This document shows positions 51,883 through 61,020 of a stretch of DNA of 64,000 nucleotides, in pieces. The stretch is from Bradyrhizobium sp. Leo170 (GTDB lineage Bacteria; Pseudomonadota; Alphaproteobacteria; Rhizobiales; Xanthobacteraceae), in contig NZ_PSRR01000009.1 in NCBI RefSeq assembly GCF_004296405.1, positions 1-64,000 of the forward strand. The letters are read 5' to 3'. The translations under genes and the position numbers were made by a program. The notes below the pieces were generated by a model. It was not told the origin of the DNA. It searched no databases and worked only from the letters and a program-made list of their open reading frames with translations. Position 1 is the first letter of the stretch; the number at the start of each line of letters is the position of its first letter.

Positions 51883-52953
51883 CTAATACGAGTTCTGGTC
51901 TCGATTCGGAAAATCATCGGTTACGATGGGGATGATGTGAGGAAGATCGAAGACCGAAAACAAACTTTGCGCTAGGGGCTTTGCGAAGAGCGTCAATGTG
52001 GAAATGGCGCCGTTCTCGACCGTAAGAACATGGATGGAATGTGCGGTCCAAGGCGTTTCGCTGCTGGCACGAGAGTATGCTGCGAACGCGGGCTGATTGT
52101 TAGCGGCCGTTGGAACTAGGCGAAAGCTCTCGTAAGCTCTCCATGCCCATTCGAAGAAATTACCGATAGCCGTCCGACCGGCGTACCACTGTGCTTTCGG
52201 CGGCATCGTGTAAGTCGCGTCCTCTTTAAGCAGAGCCACAAGACCGTCGACGTCGAGCCGCTCCCAGGCGTTCAAGTAACGACTTAGAAGTTCCTGCTCA
52301 AACGGATTGGGCGAGCGCGACGCTGCTGGGCGACCATCGGGGTAGCGCTTGGAAAGCGTCTCGCGCGCCCGCTGCAAGATACTGTTGATCGAAGCTGCTG
52401 AGCCGCCAAGGAGAGTAGCAGCCTCGTTCGCAGACCAACCCAGCACGTCACACAACAGAAGCGCAGCTCGCTGACGGGGAGGCAAGCCCTGTATTACGGC
52501 AACGAAGGCGAGTTGGACAGATTCCCGTGATAGATATCGCGCCTCCGGATTCGCCGACTCGTCAATGCCCTCAAGAAACGAGTTCGGATACGGTTCTAGC
52601 CACGGCACGTCGGTAACCGACGTACCGTCCGGCATGCGCGTGCCCGCCGTAGGCAGCAAATCGTTAGGGAGCAGGCGCGGAGCATTCTTTCGAGCGGCGA
52701 GAGTATTCAAGCACACGTTCGTTGCAATTTGATACAGCCACGCCCGGAAAGATCCTCGCCCCTCAAATCGATCGAAGCTGCGCCAAGCCCGCAAGAATGT
52801 ATCTTGAACCGCATCCTCGGCTTCGTGAACGGACCCAAGCATCCGATAGCAATGCAATTTAAGCTCTCGGCGAAAGGGCTCAATGCGCCGTCCAAACGCA
52901 TCGTCGGGGCGATTCAACTCTCTCTTTGAGTTTGGTGCTTCAGTTGCTGTCAT
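51883..52953 (-). CDS. ECF sigma factor with C-terminal SnoaL-like domain
   Basis: A 356-residue extracytoplasmic-function sigma factor. Region 2 includes LKLHCYRMLGSVHEAEDAVQDTFLRAWRSFDRFEGRGSFRAWLYQIATNVCLN; region 4 includes LPPRQRAALLLCDVLGWSANEAATLLGGSAASINSILQRARETL. The extra 130 residues at the C-terminus form a SnoaL/NTF2-like fold (LNAWERLDVDGLVALLKEDATYTMPP), as in SigG/SigJ-like groups that lack a classic anti-sigma factor. ATG 52953 is preferred to the one at 52983. Candidate targets are the SDR genes that follow upstream, which share a promoter-like motif. Confidence 0.88.
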   Translation of the reverse strand: MTATEAPNSKRELNRPDDAFGRRIEPFRRELKLHCYRMLGSVHEAEDAVQDTFLRAWRSFDRFEGRGSFRAWLYQIATNVCLNTLAARKNAPRLLPNDLLPTAGTRMPDGTSVTDVPWLEPYPNSFLEGIDESANPEARYLSRESVQLAFVAVIQGLPPRQRAALLLCDVLGWSANEAATLLGGSAASINSILQRARETLSKRYPDGRPAASRSPNPFEQELLSRYLNAWERLDVDGLVALLKEDATYTMPPKAQWYAGRTAIGNFFEWAWRAYESFRLVPTAANNQPAFAAYSRASSETPWTAHSIHVLTVENGAISTLTLFAKPLAQSLFSVFDLPHIIPIVTDDFPNRDQNSY

Positions 52954-53063
52954 GGCAGCTGGATATTTGCATTCGGACAACATCCTTCAAGTCCTGACAG
53001 CCAGAATACACTTGTCGAAGACTGTGCCTGCGCAATGAAAGCTAGTATCGAGCGCCAGTCGGG

Positions 53064-53813
53064 TCATTGAGGCACTGCTTCGAGCCCCCGGCCTGACACG
53101 ATGAACGTATTTCCCTCGATTGGCCCAGTATTTGCGGCCAACTCAATAAATGCGGTCGCCACCTGCGATGATGTCGGCGGAGAGGCCATACTCCGCACGA
53201 AGTCCGCGGACGATATGCCGAGATATCGAGAATAACCAGCGATCGCATGCCTCCCTAAGTCCGTATCCGGCATGATGCGCGGTGCTAACGATATGAACCG
53301 CAACTCAAGCCCGAGACGGTCCGATTCCTTCTGTGCATAGTTTGCGATAAACATCTGCGTTCGCTTGGCGCCAGCGTATCCTCCCGAGTTTGGGGATCCT
53401 GCGAGAGCAGCGCCGCTCGACACCAGAATGATCTTGGTCCCTAAGGGCAACGGGCGCAATATTGCTGCTTTGCAGAAGTTAAAAGCTATCCGGACGTCAG
53501 CCTCCCAATTTCTCCCGAACTCCTGCCAGCTCTGCTCATGGAGTGGGGCGGCGGGCGGGAAAGCCCCGGCACAAATGGCAAGGACGCTCGGCTGGCGGAC
53601 GTCGAATATTTTGCGGGGCGCATCCTCGTCCGTTGCGTCGAGCGACATGATCTGGACGTCAGACAGTTCTTGTTGCAACTGCTTAAGGGGCTCCTCCTGC
53701 CGAGCGACAGCAAGCACGCGCGCGCCGTTGCTGTGACCTGCCTCCACGATACGGCGCCCCACGCCTCGGCTGCCTCCGATCACCACGATGTCCTTGCCCG
53801 TCAATGCAAGCAT
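53064..53813 (-). CDS. Short-chain dehydrogenase/reductase
   Basis: A 249-residue SDR. The cofactor motif is IVVIGGSRGVGRRIVEAG, the NNAG position reads ICAGAFPPA, and the active site is VSSGAALAG with YAGAKR, so catalytic Ser, Tyr and Lys are present. It ends 110 bases before the sigma-factor gene on the same strand. Copy A of the 33-bp promoter-like motif lies 45 bases upstream of its ATG. Substrate unknown. Confidence 0.85.
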   Translation of the reverse strand: MLALTGKDIVVIGGSRGVGRRIVEAGHSNGARVLAVARQEEPLKQLQQELSDVQIMSLDATDEDAPRKIFDVRQPSVLAICAGAFPPAAPLHEQSWQEFGRNWEADVRIAFNFCKAAILRPLPLGTKIILVSSGAALAGSPNSGGYAGAKRTQMFIANYAQKESDRLGLELRFISLAPRIMPDTDLGRHAIAGYSRYLGISSADFVRSMASPPTSSQVATAFIELAANTGPIEGNTFIVSGRGLEAVPQ

Positions 53814-53857
53814 GCTACTCTCCTAGCGTTGGGCGTTTATGTCTGCCTGACGATAAA

Positions 53858-53890
53858 TAAGACCGGCTCGACGACCGAAATTCATCGGTG
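53858..53890 (-). promoter_or_regulatory. 33-bp promoter-like motif, copy A
   Basis: Read on the minus strand the blocks are CACCGATGAATTT and, 11 bases on, CCGGTCTTA. Spacing and both blocks match copies B and C exactly in length. It sits 45 bases upstream of an SDR gene. Two conserved blocks at fixed spacing suggest -35 and -10 elements of an alternative sigma factor. Confidence 0.6.
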
Positions 53891-54030
53891 AGGTCATCTT
53901 TTTTCGCAGGTGGGCTTACTGAGTGGTACGCATCTCCAAGCCACCACGCCCTTGGGAGCCTTCCAAACGGCTCGCAGAAGAACTTCGGCTCAGGCGCGCT
54001 TTAGATTAACCGCAGGCGGCCACGCATACG

Positions 54031-54834
54031 TCAGGTGTAAGATAGACGCGTTGGCTTGGAGTCATTAACTCCCGCGGGCACGAGTTTTCTGGAAGCCTTC
54101 CAGAGCTGTCCGTTAATAAAATTCGGCGCGAGTCGGCGCATGAATGCGAGCTGCTTCGACTGCCCCGGCCGGATCTCGGGAACGCCTGCTTTGAATCCCT
54201 CGAATGATTGTTTCACTAGCTGTTCGGTTGTGATCATGGTGATGCCATCGTTTTCGCGAAGGTCAGCCGTCATCTCAGTCTTGACCGCCGGAGGCATGAG
54301 TTCGATGACCTCCACACCAGTCTCCTCCAACTGGAAGCGAAGCGATTGGGTGTACGAGTGGATCGCCGCCTTGGTCGCGCAATATATCGGCAAGCATGGC
54401 AAGGGCACGAACGCCAAGGCAGAAGACACGTTGATGAGCGTACCTTTGTTAGCCTTTAGCATGTCGATGAAGGCGGAAGTCATTCTGATCACGCCCCCCG
54501 CGTTGACGTTTAGCTCCACCGTCAAACCAGCAAGATCGGCTACTGTGCCCTTGAGGTTCTTATAAAGGCTAATACCGGCGTTGTTCATTAGCACGTCAAG
54601 CTGCGGGAAATCCTCCTTCACGCGTGCAGCAAGTGCAGCAATCTGAGTTGGATCGGCGACATCGCTCTGGATCGTTTGTATTTTCGGATACTGTAGCTTC
54701 ACTTGGTCGAGCACGGCCTTGCGCCGACCCGTCACGATAACCTGGTTCCCGAGCCCGACGAACTTAAGCGCGAACGCAAGACCAATGCCGGCAGAACCTC
54801 CGGTGATGAGGATTGTGCGACCGGTGAGTTTCAT
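54031..54834 (-). CDS. Short-chain dehydrogenase/reductase (DltE-like)
   Basis: A 267-residue SDR with ILITGGSAGIGLAFALKF, VLMNNAGISLYKN, and the active site INVSSALAFVPLPCLPIYCATKAA: Ser, Tyr and Lys present. It belongs to the DltE-like group that often serves as a general oxidoreductase. ATG 54834 begins at the Rossmann strand; a longer in-frame extension to 54957 exists but has no SDR similarity. No copy of the 33-bp motif is seen directly upstream. Confidence 0.87.
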   Translation of the reverse strand: MKLTGRTILITGGSAGIGLAFALKFVGLGNQVIVTGRRKAVLDQVKLQYPKIQTIQSDVADPTQIAALAARVKEDFPQLDVLMNNAGISLYKNLKGTVADLAGLTVELNVNAGGVIRMTSAFIDMLKANKGTLINVSSALAFVPLPCLPIYCATKAAIHSYTQSLRFQLEETGVEVIELMPPAVKTEMTADLRENDGITMITTEQLVKQSFEGFKAGVPEIRPGQSKQLAFMRRLAPNFINGQLWKASRKLVPAGVNDSKPTRLSYT

Positions 54835-54980
54835 GGATTCCTCTAAGTAAACTGTGCCCCGCTCGGAGGGACGCCGACAAATCGCAGTCGAGAACAGATC
54901 AACCGCCTTCTGCCGTCCGCCGACCACCCGGATCGAGCGGTCGAACGGCACGATCACGCTGGCAGATTCGAAGCATGACG

Positions 54981-55772
54981 CTAGTCGTCGAGGGCTCCCA
55001 GGCTCATGTTGACGATAGTACCAGTCGTCGCGCTCGCCTGATCGGAGGCGATAAAAGCAGCCACGTTTGCCATCTCAGCAAGGGTCGTCAGCCGACGCGT
55101 GTGGGTTCTGCTTGCGATCAGATCGTGGAACTGGTCCCAGGAAATTCCCCATGCTTTGGCATGAAGACCGTAGACTTCTCTGATCGTGCCAGAGTCCGGC
55201 ATGCCGAGCGGTCGAAGACCAACCACTCGAACGCCATCGCGCGCAAGTTCGGCAGAAAGGTTCCGGGTGAGCGCTTCTACGGCGGCCATGGCCGGACCGA
55301 CCCCGCCCATCATCGGAATGCCGGTTCGCGAGGGGGTTGACGTGACCGTCATGATCACACCTGATTTTCTTTCGACCATCCTGCGAGCGGCCTGACGCGC
55401 GGTCAAAAGGTACGATTCCGTGTAAGTCACGATTGGCCGCAAGAACTGGTCCAACGCGAGATCGACCAGAGACACCCCCTGCAAATTGGTATTCGGGATC
55501 CCGACGGCATTGAAAGAGATGTCAATACGACCGGCCTCGTCAACTACCGACTGGAGATGACGGCTGATCGCCCCCTCGTCGAGAGCATCAACTTCTGCCG
55601 TTTGGACCGCGGCGCCATCAAAAGCGATTTCTTTTGCGACGGCTTCAACCGAGGCTCGATTGCGGCCGGTGAGAAATAGCTTGGCTCCTTCGCGTGCAAA
55701 AGCGCGCGCGACAGCGCCCCCAACCGCGCCTCCAGCCCCGTAGATCACTGCAACCTTGTCCTTCAGCATCAT
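54981..55772 (-). CDS. SDR-fold protein lacking the catalytic Tyr/Lys
   Basis: A 263-residue protein with an SDR Rossmann motif (VAVIYGAGGAVGGAVARAFAREGAKLFLTGRN) and the serine-strand segment VIMTVTSTPSRTG. Where other SDRs have YxxxK it reads GGVGPAMAAVEALTRNLSAEL, so both Tyr and Lys are missing. Either it is a non-enzymatic binding protein or it uses different chemistry. Two adjacent ATGs (55772, 55769) can start it. Copy B of the 33-bp motif is 57 bases upstream. Confidence 0.85.
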   Translation of the reverse strand: MMLKDKVAVIYGAGGAVGGAVARAFAREGAKLFLTGRNRASVEAVAKEIAFDGAAVQTAEVDALDEGAISRHLQSVVDEAGRIDISFNAVGIPNTNLQGVSLVDLALDQFLRPIVTYTESYLLTARQAARRMVERKSGVIMTVTSTPSRTGIPMMGGVGPAMAAVEALTRNLSAELARDGVRVVGLRPLGMPDSGTIREVYGLHAKAWGISWDQFHDLIASRTHTRRLTTLAEMANVAAFIASDQASATTGTIVNMSLGALDD

Positions 55773-55828
55773 CTCTGTCTTCCTGCTTGTTCTCTTGTTC
55801 GCCCGGTGATCCCGAGCGACCTCGTGCG

Positions 55829-55861
55829 TAAGACCGGAGTGGCGGGCAAAACTCATCGGTG
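55829..55861 (-). promoter_or_regulatory. 33-bp promoter-like motif, copy B
   Basis: On the minus strand CACCGATGAGTTT and CCGGTCTTA blocks lie at the same spacing as in copies A and C. It is 57 bases upstream of the catalytic-residue-free SDR gene. Confidence 0.6.
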
Positions 55862-56041
55862 CCGCACGATTATTTTGTGATCCGCTTCGTTGGCGAAGGG
55901 GCGATGGCGACCTAACAATCGCGAGCGCGGTCTCTCAAGCGGCAGCATCCCCGGTCTGCTTGCCGCCGCCAAGGAACATTCGAAACCTTGATGTTCTCGG
56001 TTCTGGTGAAACTTGCTCCGCTCGGAGGCGCGGCGCCTCTC
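55862..56041. other. Intergenic gap without a recognisable gene
   Basis: The gap lies between copy B of the motif and the YciI-type gene. I see nothing in it. Confidence 0.4.
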
Positions 56042-56392
56042 TTATGGCCTTTGAAGGCCGGCAAGCGGCCGAATCTCGCAGGCGGTCATACCAACCGCGT
56101 CTTGAAAGGAGGCCTCCACAAAAGCCAGCGCTCTATCGAGGTTGGGTGCTTCAATAATCTTAAGACTCAACAGATCCTGCTTTCTCGCAATCAATGGCCC
56201 GTCAATAATTGCAGACACCGGCCCGCCTCGAACAACGACAGCCGTCGTCGTCGGAAGGAGTTGGACGTCCAGTCGGGTCTCTGAGCGCACCTCATCAGGA
56301 CCATTCGGATCAACGTCGGCAATCGAATCGTCTCGTCGGTCGAACTTGGCAATCATTTCTTCGGAGCCATAATATAAGAGAGCGTATTGCAT
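56042..56392 (-). CDS. YciI/DGPF-domain protein
   Basis: A small protein of about 116 residues starting MQYALLYYGSEEMIAKFDR, with LLPTTTAVVVRGGPVSAIIDGPLIARKQDLLSLKIIEAPNLDRAL: the DGPF motif reads DGPL, and the end EIRPLA is typical. The usual segment between the N-terminus and the PTTT strand looks altered. YciI proteins often accompany ECF sigma factors; one is encoded 3 kb away on the same strand. No Shine-Dalgarno sequence is evident, so expression is uncertain. Confidence 0.65.
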   Translation of the reverse strand: MQYALLYYGSEEMIAKFDRRDDSIADVDPNGPDEVRSETRLDVQLLPTTTAVVVRGGPVSAIIDGPLIARKQDLLSLKIIEAPNLDRALAFVEASFQDAVGMTACEIRPLAGLQRP

Positions 56393-56683
56393 CGGCTTAG
56401 TTACTTTGTCCCATGATTTCGGGAGACGCCATACAGACTGATGGAAAAGGGGCGAAAGCATCGGTCGCATCCATCCAACAGCAGAGCCCGCCGCGGCCTA
56501 GCGGTACGCCTTGTGAGCTGCGCCTCGCTACTCTTCGCTGCTGACCTCAGAGCCTCCATCGCGAACGGCGGAACTACAGCAAAGCTCGCGCCGGTGACCG
56601 AGGTCGTGTACGTACCCGTTTACGACTCAATTTGCGGTTTTGATCTAGGATTTCCGCGGACAAGGACGCCTACCTCCTAGTGA
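56393..56683. other. Intergenic region between YciI gene and motif copy C
   Basis: About 290 bases. Open frames here have no recognisable family. It may hold remains of a gene that copy C once controlled. Confidence 0.4.
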
Positions 56684-56716
56684 TAAGACCGGGGTAGCGA
56701 GCAAAATTCATCGGTG
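56684..56716 (-). promoter_or_regulatory. 33-bp promoter-like motif, copy C
   Basis: On the minus strand CACCGATGAATTT and CCGGTCTTA blocks with the same spacing as copies A and B. It points toward the YciI gene, but about 290 bases separate them, longer than for the other two copies. Confidence 0.55.
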
Positions 56717-56795
56717 ATCGAAAGTATTTTTGACGCCATATGACCATTGACAGCGGGGCATATGGCTCCGCCCTGCCAGATTTGGTGGGCGGCGC

Positions 56796-57803
56796 TCAAA
56801 AGGTAAGGACGATTTTTCCGAAGTGTTCACCTGAATGCAGGCGTTCGAGCGCGGGGCCAACATCGTTCCAGTCGAACGTGCTGTCGAGGACGGGCCGCCT
56901 CGAACTCGCGGCCATGGCGTTCAGCAGGCTTTCAAGCGACGAACGAGAACCAACAGGAATGCCCTGGACGGTAGCTTGCTTTCGGAAGATATCGAGCGGA
57001 TTGATACTGCCCTGGGCCCCTCCCAGATATCCAATCACGCTAATTCGCCCCCCGGAACGGACTGCCTTGAGCGATTGGGCAAAGCTGCTAGGTCCGCCAG
57101 TTTCGAGAATATGGTCGGCCCCCTGCCCCGCCGTCAACTCAAGGACCTCGTCCGACCAGGCTGGCGTTCCGCGGTAGTTAACTCCCGCCAAAGCACCTAG
57201 AGCCTTTGCTCGCTCCAATTTTTTGTCGCTGCTCGACAAAACGATCACCTTCGCACCGACGATCAACCCCAGTTGAAGGCCGAATAGTGCGACCCCTCCC
57301 GTCCCTTGAACGACAACTACATCTCCCGGCCGGATCTGGCCGAACGAAACGAGCGCCTGCCAAGCGGTGGAGCCGGCACATGGAAAGGCGGCAGCCTCGC
57401 CGTCCGATAACGCGTCGGGGATCTTCACCAATCGCTGCTCGTCCAGTGTGACTTGTTCTTGCAGCAAGCCATCTCCGGGACCGCCCAAAGACTTCCCCGC
57501 CTTCGCGATATCGAAGCCGCCGTCGTTCCATTCACCCCAGAAAGCCGAGCAGACACGATCTCCCGGCTTGAAGCGCGCGACGTCCTGACCGGCCTCGACG
57601 ACCTCTCCGACGCCGTCCGAGATCGGTATCAATGGCAAGTTGTAAGCTGTTGCAAACGTCCCGGAGACGATTTCCAGATCACGATAGTTCAAACTGACGG
57701 CGCGCATCCGCAACCGGACCTCGCGTCGGAGAGGCGCGCGATATTCGCGCTCGACTGGAGCCAACCCCTGGAAGCCGTGACGTTGGATGGTGATCGCCTT
57801 CAT
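56796..57803 (-). CDS. NAD(P)-dependent medium-chain alcohol dehydrogenase/quinone reductase
   Basis: A 335-residue MDR enzyme. The N-terminal domain has AVSLNYRDLEIVSGTF, PLIPISDGVGEVVEAG and RFKPGDRVCSAF; the Rossmann domain has DVVVVQGTGGVALFGLQLG. The NYRDL motif and absence of zinc ligands place it with the zinc-free reductases. ATG 57803 is chosen since it starts MKAITIQRHG. It diverges from a LysR gene, which probably regulates it. Confidence 0.88.
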   Translation of the reverse strand: MKAITIQRHGFQGLAPVEREYRAPLRREVRLRMRAVSLNYRDLEIVSGTFATAYNLPLIPISDGVGEVVEAGQDVARFKPGDRVCSAFWGEWNDGGFDIAKAGKSLGGPGDGLLQEQVTLDEQRLVKIPDALSDGEAAAFPCAGSTAWQALVSFGQIRPGDVVVVQGTGGVALFGLQLGLIVGAKVIVLSSSDKKLERAKALGALAGVNYRGTPAWSDEVLELTAGQGADHILETGGPSSFAQSLKAVRSGGRISVIGYLGGAQGSINPLDIFRKQATVQGIPVGSRSSLESLLNAMAASSRRPVLDSTFDWNDVGPALERLHSGEHFGKIVLTF

Positions 57804-57869
57804 TGATCGCTCCCGGTTCTGCCTGCGCACAAAGCGTAGCCGGCGACTACATTGACCGTAGCCCTTCTG

Positions 57870-57883
57870 TATGCAAATGCATA
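57870..57883. promoter_or_regulatory. Dyad in the MDR/LysR intergenic gap
   Basis: TATGCA and TGCATA arms with AA between form a perfect 14-base dyad between the divergent dehydrogenase and LysR genes. LysR proteins typically bind such short interrupted dyads. Weak evidence, by position and symmetry. Confidence 0.45.
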
Positions 57884-57898
57884 ATCTGTACGATGATA

Positions 57899-58801
57899 AT
57901 GCCGAGAATTTATATGCTCGACGAAATGAGAGCTTTTGTTCTTCTGGCGGACACGGGATCGGTTAAGCGATCCGCCGAACGCCTTCGGCTCACCCAACCG
58001 GCCGTAACGCGGCAGATACAGCGGCTCGAGCATTTGCTCCGGACGGATCTTCTGGATCGACGCGTAAAGCCTCCAGCGCTAACTGCCTCAGGGCTAGTGG
58101 TTCTAAATCGCGCTCGCGCCGTGCTCGCTTCGATTGACGACCTCAAGCAAACCGTGGCCGCGGACGCCGATCCTTCCGGTCCCTTTCGAATCGGGGTGTC
58201 ACATTCGCTTGCTGATGCTGGTCTGGCCGAAATGATGCACCAACTGCGCCTTCGTTATCCGAGGCTCGAGCTGTCATTGGCCAGCGGGTGGACCCCGGAG
58301 CTTGTTGATCAGGTCGAAGACGGCCGTCCCGACGCGGCTATTTTGGTGTTCGCCGGCAACGACCCGGATCTTCTGACTCCCCTTGGACACGTCGTCGGTA
58401 ATGAGGAGATCGTGATCGTCGCTCCAAAAGATCTCCCATTGCCGAGACATTCGAATCTGAAGCAACTTTCTCAATATCCGTGGGTTCTGCTCCCCGACAA
58501 ATCATGCGGCGCGCGACGCGCGCTGCATGATTTGATCGAGCGCGATGGAGGTCAGTTTCGCCTGGCGGCCGAAGTCTACGACGTCGAACTTCAGGTATCG
58601 CTGATCCACGAGGGAGCAGGTATCGGCATTCTGCCGCGAGGCAAAATCACCGCAGAATTCAAAGATAAGGTGAAGATTGTTCGCGCCCAAGGCGTAAACC
58701 TTGGAATGATTGTATCGATCGCGCACTCGCCGTTCGTTTCGAACAAGGGCGCCTGCGTTGATTTCCTTAGATCTCAGTGCGCTCGGCAATACGGCTCCTA
58801 G
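57899..58801 (+). CDS. LysR-family transcriptional regulator
   Basis: A 300-residue LysR protein. DNA-binding part: MLDEMRAFVLLADTGSVKRSAERLRLTQPAVTRQIQRLEHLLRTDLLDRR; effector domain follows, with GPFRIGVSHSLADAGLAEMM. Several ATGs (57893, 57899, 57914) could start it; I use 57899. It diverges from the medium-chain dehydrogenase gene, its likely target. Confidence 0.87.
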   Translation: MPRIYMLDEMRAFVLLADTGSVKRSAERLRLTQPAVTRQIQRLEHLLRTDLLDRRVKPPALTASGLVVLNRARAVLASIDDLKQTVAADADPSGPFRIGVSHSLADAGLAEMMHQLRLRYPRLELSLASGWTPELVDQVEDGRPDAAILVFAGNDPDLLTPLGHVVGNEEIVIVAPKDLPLPRHSNLKQLSQYPWVLLPDKSCGARRALHDLIERDGGQFRLAAEVYDVELQVSLIHEGAGIGILPRGKITAEFKDKVKIVRAQGVNLGMIVSIAHSPFVSNKGACVDFLRSQCARQYGS

Positions 58802-59023
58802 ATTGCCCTGCGCTCTTGCAAGCCCAGGCCTACCAAGCATACTTACCGCGACATCTATCTTTCCGATGTTAACAAACGCTCCACTTGCTTCGAAACTAGT
58901 GAACGCCGCAGCCCCACGACGAGTCGATTTCGGCAAGATAGCCAAGTTTAATTGGCCGCAAGCACAGTGCGGCGGGGGTGGCCCAAGAGCAGCTAGAACA
59001 GAGTCTTCACAGCGGAAATATCC

Positions 59024-59956
59024 ATGCAGGAAACCACAATCAATCATGCCCGCCTTGCTGAAGTTGACTTAAATCTTTTGGTCGCACTGGATGCTATCAG
59101 CTCTTCCGGTGGTGTTACGAAAGCGGCAAGCAAGCTCCGCATAAACCAGTCATCCCTCAGCCATCAGCTCGGCCGGTTGCGCGAACTTTTCGGTGACGAG
59201 CTTTTCGTCCGAAACGGCGCAGGCATGTCTCCGACGCCCCGTGGTGCCACAATCGTAAAGACGGCATCAGAGATACTGCGCCATATCGATCGAGACCTGC
59301 TCAATGCGATCGCCTTCTCTCCTGCCGAGACTAACCGGGTATTCAAGCTTGGCATTCCCGACTATCTGGAAAGTGTGCTTGTCCCGCCCTTGGCAAGATT
59401 TTGCTTAGAGGCGGCGCCTCATGCGCGGTTGGAACTTCATTCGCTCGAGCATCAAAAGGCAACGGACATGTTGGATAGAGGTGAAATTGATGTCGCCGTC
59501 GGAAATGTTTCGGAAGGGGGTCTTGTGCACAAACGCAAGGTCTTGTTCGACGATAATTATGTTTGCCTACACAGCTTGGCCCTCCTGGAAAAAGTCCCGT
59601 CAATTACCTTTGAAACCTACTTCGAGCTTCCACACGTAGCGGTCGATTTGAAGGAAAAAGCTTGCAGACTGGTCGACGATACGCTCGAACAGAAGAAACT
59701 GAGCCGCAAGATCGTAGTATCCACTCCGCACGCTCACGCTCTTCCAGCGCTACTCGAATCTCTTGCGGCAATAGCGACGGTTCCACGGCTATTCGGGAGA
59801 AGTGCAGCCAAAGCGCACGGTCTCGCAGTGAGCCCGCTGCCCTTTCCTGTAGCGCCTTTTCAGATTTCCGTGGTGTGGCATGCCTCCAGCCATGTGGATC
59901 CAGGCATGATCTGGTTCCGAGGGGCAATTGCTGACGTCGCGCGATCTCTGCCGTAA
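59024..59956 (+). CDS. LysR-family regulator (NodD/LeuO-like group)
   Basis: A 310-residue LysR protein beginning VDLNLLVALDAISSSGGVTKAASKLRINQSSLSHQLGRLRELFGDELFVRN after a short leader; the DLNLL start is typical of the NodD/LeuO-like branch. The effector domain includes FKLGIPDYLESVLVPPLARF. No divergent partner is present; the next gene, an MBL hydrolase, converges from the right. Its target cannot be read from the context. GC content is lower than in the first half of the window. Confidence 0.87.
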   Translation: MQETTINHARLAEVDLNLLVALDAISSSGGVTKAASKLRINQSSLSHQLGRLRELFGDELFVRNGAGMSPTPRGATIVKTASEILRHIDRDLLNAIAFSPAETNRVFKLGIPDYLESVLVPPLARFCLEAAPHARLELHSLEHQKATDMLDRGEIDVAVGNVSEGGLVHKRKVLFDDNYVCLHSLALLEKVPSITFETYFELPHVAVDLKEKACRLVDDTLEQKKLSRKIVVSTPHAHALPALLESLAAIATVPRLFGRSAAKAHGLAVSPLPFPVAPFQISVVWHASSHVDPGMIWFRGAIADVARSLP

Positions 59957-60144
59957 ATCCTATTCCGACCAAAGCGCGGCCCCAGCCTGCATCAAGCATC
60001 CGGGACGGCGCGCACGATCTCGACGACGGCTAGTCCCTCGAGAGGCCTCCGGTGCCCGCCCACATTCGAACTCCAACGCTAAGCATCGAGGACGGAATCC
60101 CGCGGAGGAGCCAGAAGATGCGCCGGCACCGGAGCGCGGCTCAG

Positions 60145-61020
60145 TTAGATCAAGATCGGGCACCACGGCTCATCGAAGATGGCGTAGGAATCGCCCGACG
60201 CTCGCACACGGGCAAAGCCGGGAAAATTCAGGTGCATGCCAGCGATAAGAGGATTCTCGGCCGCCGCCATAGCCAATACTGCACGGCGCGTCGTCGAAGC
60301 GGCGGCGGAATCCACATCGAAAGCTATCGTTACTGCCGGCCTTTGAACCTGTATGTTCGGGTAATGAACAATGTCACCCCAAATGAGAAGGCTCTCCGCC
60401 CCTGAACTTATTCTGTAACCACTGTGTCCCGGCGTGTGGCCAGGTAGATGGACGAGATCGATACCGGGCGCGACGTCACCCGTGGTGACGGTCCGCAGCC
60501 GATTTCCGTAAGCGGCAAAGACGCTTCTGGCGAGATGAAAAAATGGCTGCGCAGCCTCTGGCGCACGGCTCAAATTGCCATCGTCACTCCAAAATTTATA
60601 TTCTTCCTCGTGGAGGACGAGCTCTGCATTGGGAAATTGGACGGCCGACGGCGATGCGCCAACCAAGCCTCCGACGTGATCCGGATGCGCGTGTGTGAGA
60701 AGCACATGGTCGATCTGACGCGGATCAATGTTGGCAGCAGCTAGCGCAACCTGGAGCCCACCCCAACCGTTGATACCGCCGGCCCCTCCGTCTATGAGGA
60801 TCGTCCTGCCGCGGCCTTCGATGATGTAAGCCGAGACCGTCATTGCCGATGAGCGCGGGCGCCCTGCCGCCAGTATCATTTCTTCAGCTTCGGCCGGCTT
60901 GATCCCGGTCAGCAGTTCGAACGGCACATCAATGATGCCATCCACAACCGCGGTTACGGTGTAATCGCCAATTTGTCTTCTGTTCAGGCCGGGCGCCTGG
61001 ACTTGCGCGAATTTTGTCAA
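60145..61020 (-). CDS. MBL-fold metallo-hydrolase (lactonase-like)
   Basis: A 291-residue metallo-beta-lactamase-fold enzyme. Metal ligands: LLTHAHPDHVGG (HxHxDH), HLPGHTPGHSGY, IWGDIVHYP and AGMHLNFPG. A conserved DGGAGGINGWGG precedes them. The layout is that of the AHL-lactonase/MBL subgroup acting on esters or lactones. Possible targets are quorum-sensing lactones or other lactones; sequence alone cannot decide. A gap of about 240 bases separates it from the AraC gene on the same strand. Confidence 0.85.
   Translation of the reverse strand: MTKFAQVQAPGLNRRQIGDYTVTAVVDGIIDVPFELLTGIKPAEAEEMILAAGRPRSSAMTVSAYIIEGRGRTILIDGGAGGINGWGGLQVALAAANIDPRQIDHVLLTHAHPDHVGGLVGASPSAVQFPNAELVLHEEEYKFWSDDGNLSRAPEAAQPFFHLARSVFAAYGNRLRTVTTGDVAPGIDLVHLPGHTPGHSGYRISSGAESLLIWGDIVHYPNIQVQRPAVTIAFDVDSAAASTTRRAVLAMAAAENPLIAGMHLNFPGFARVRASGDSYAIFDEPWCPILI

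Noticed and set aside
56441-56680. Plus-strand 79-codon frame with a hydrophobic stretch
   Set aside because: No convincing start signal or homologue; the hydrophobic part is short and the surroundings look like decayed DNA.
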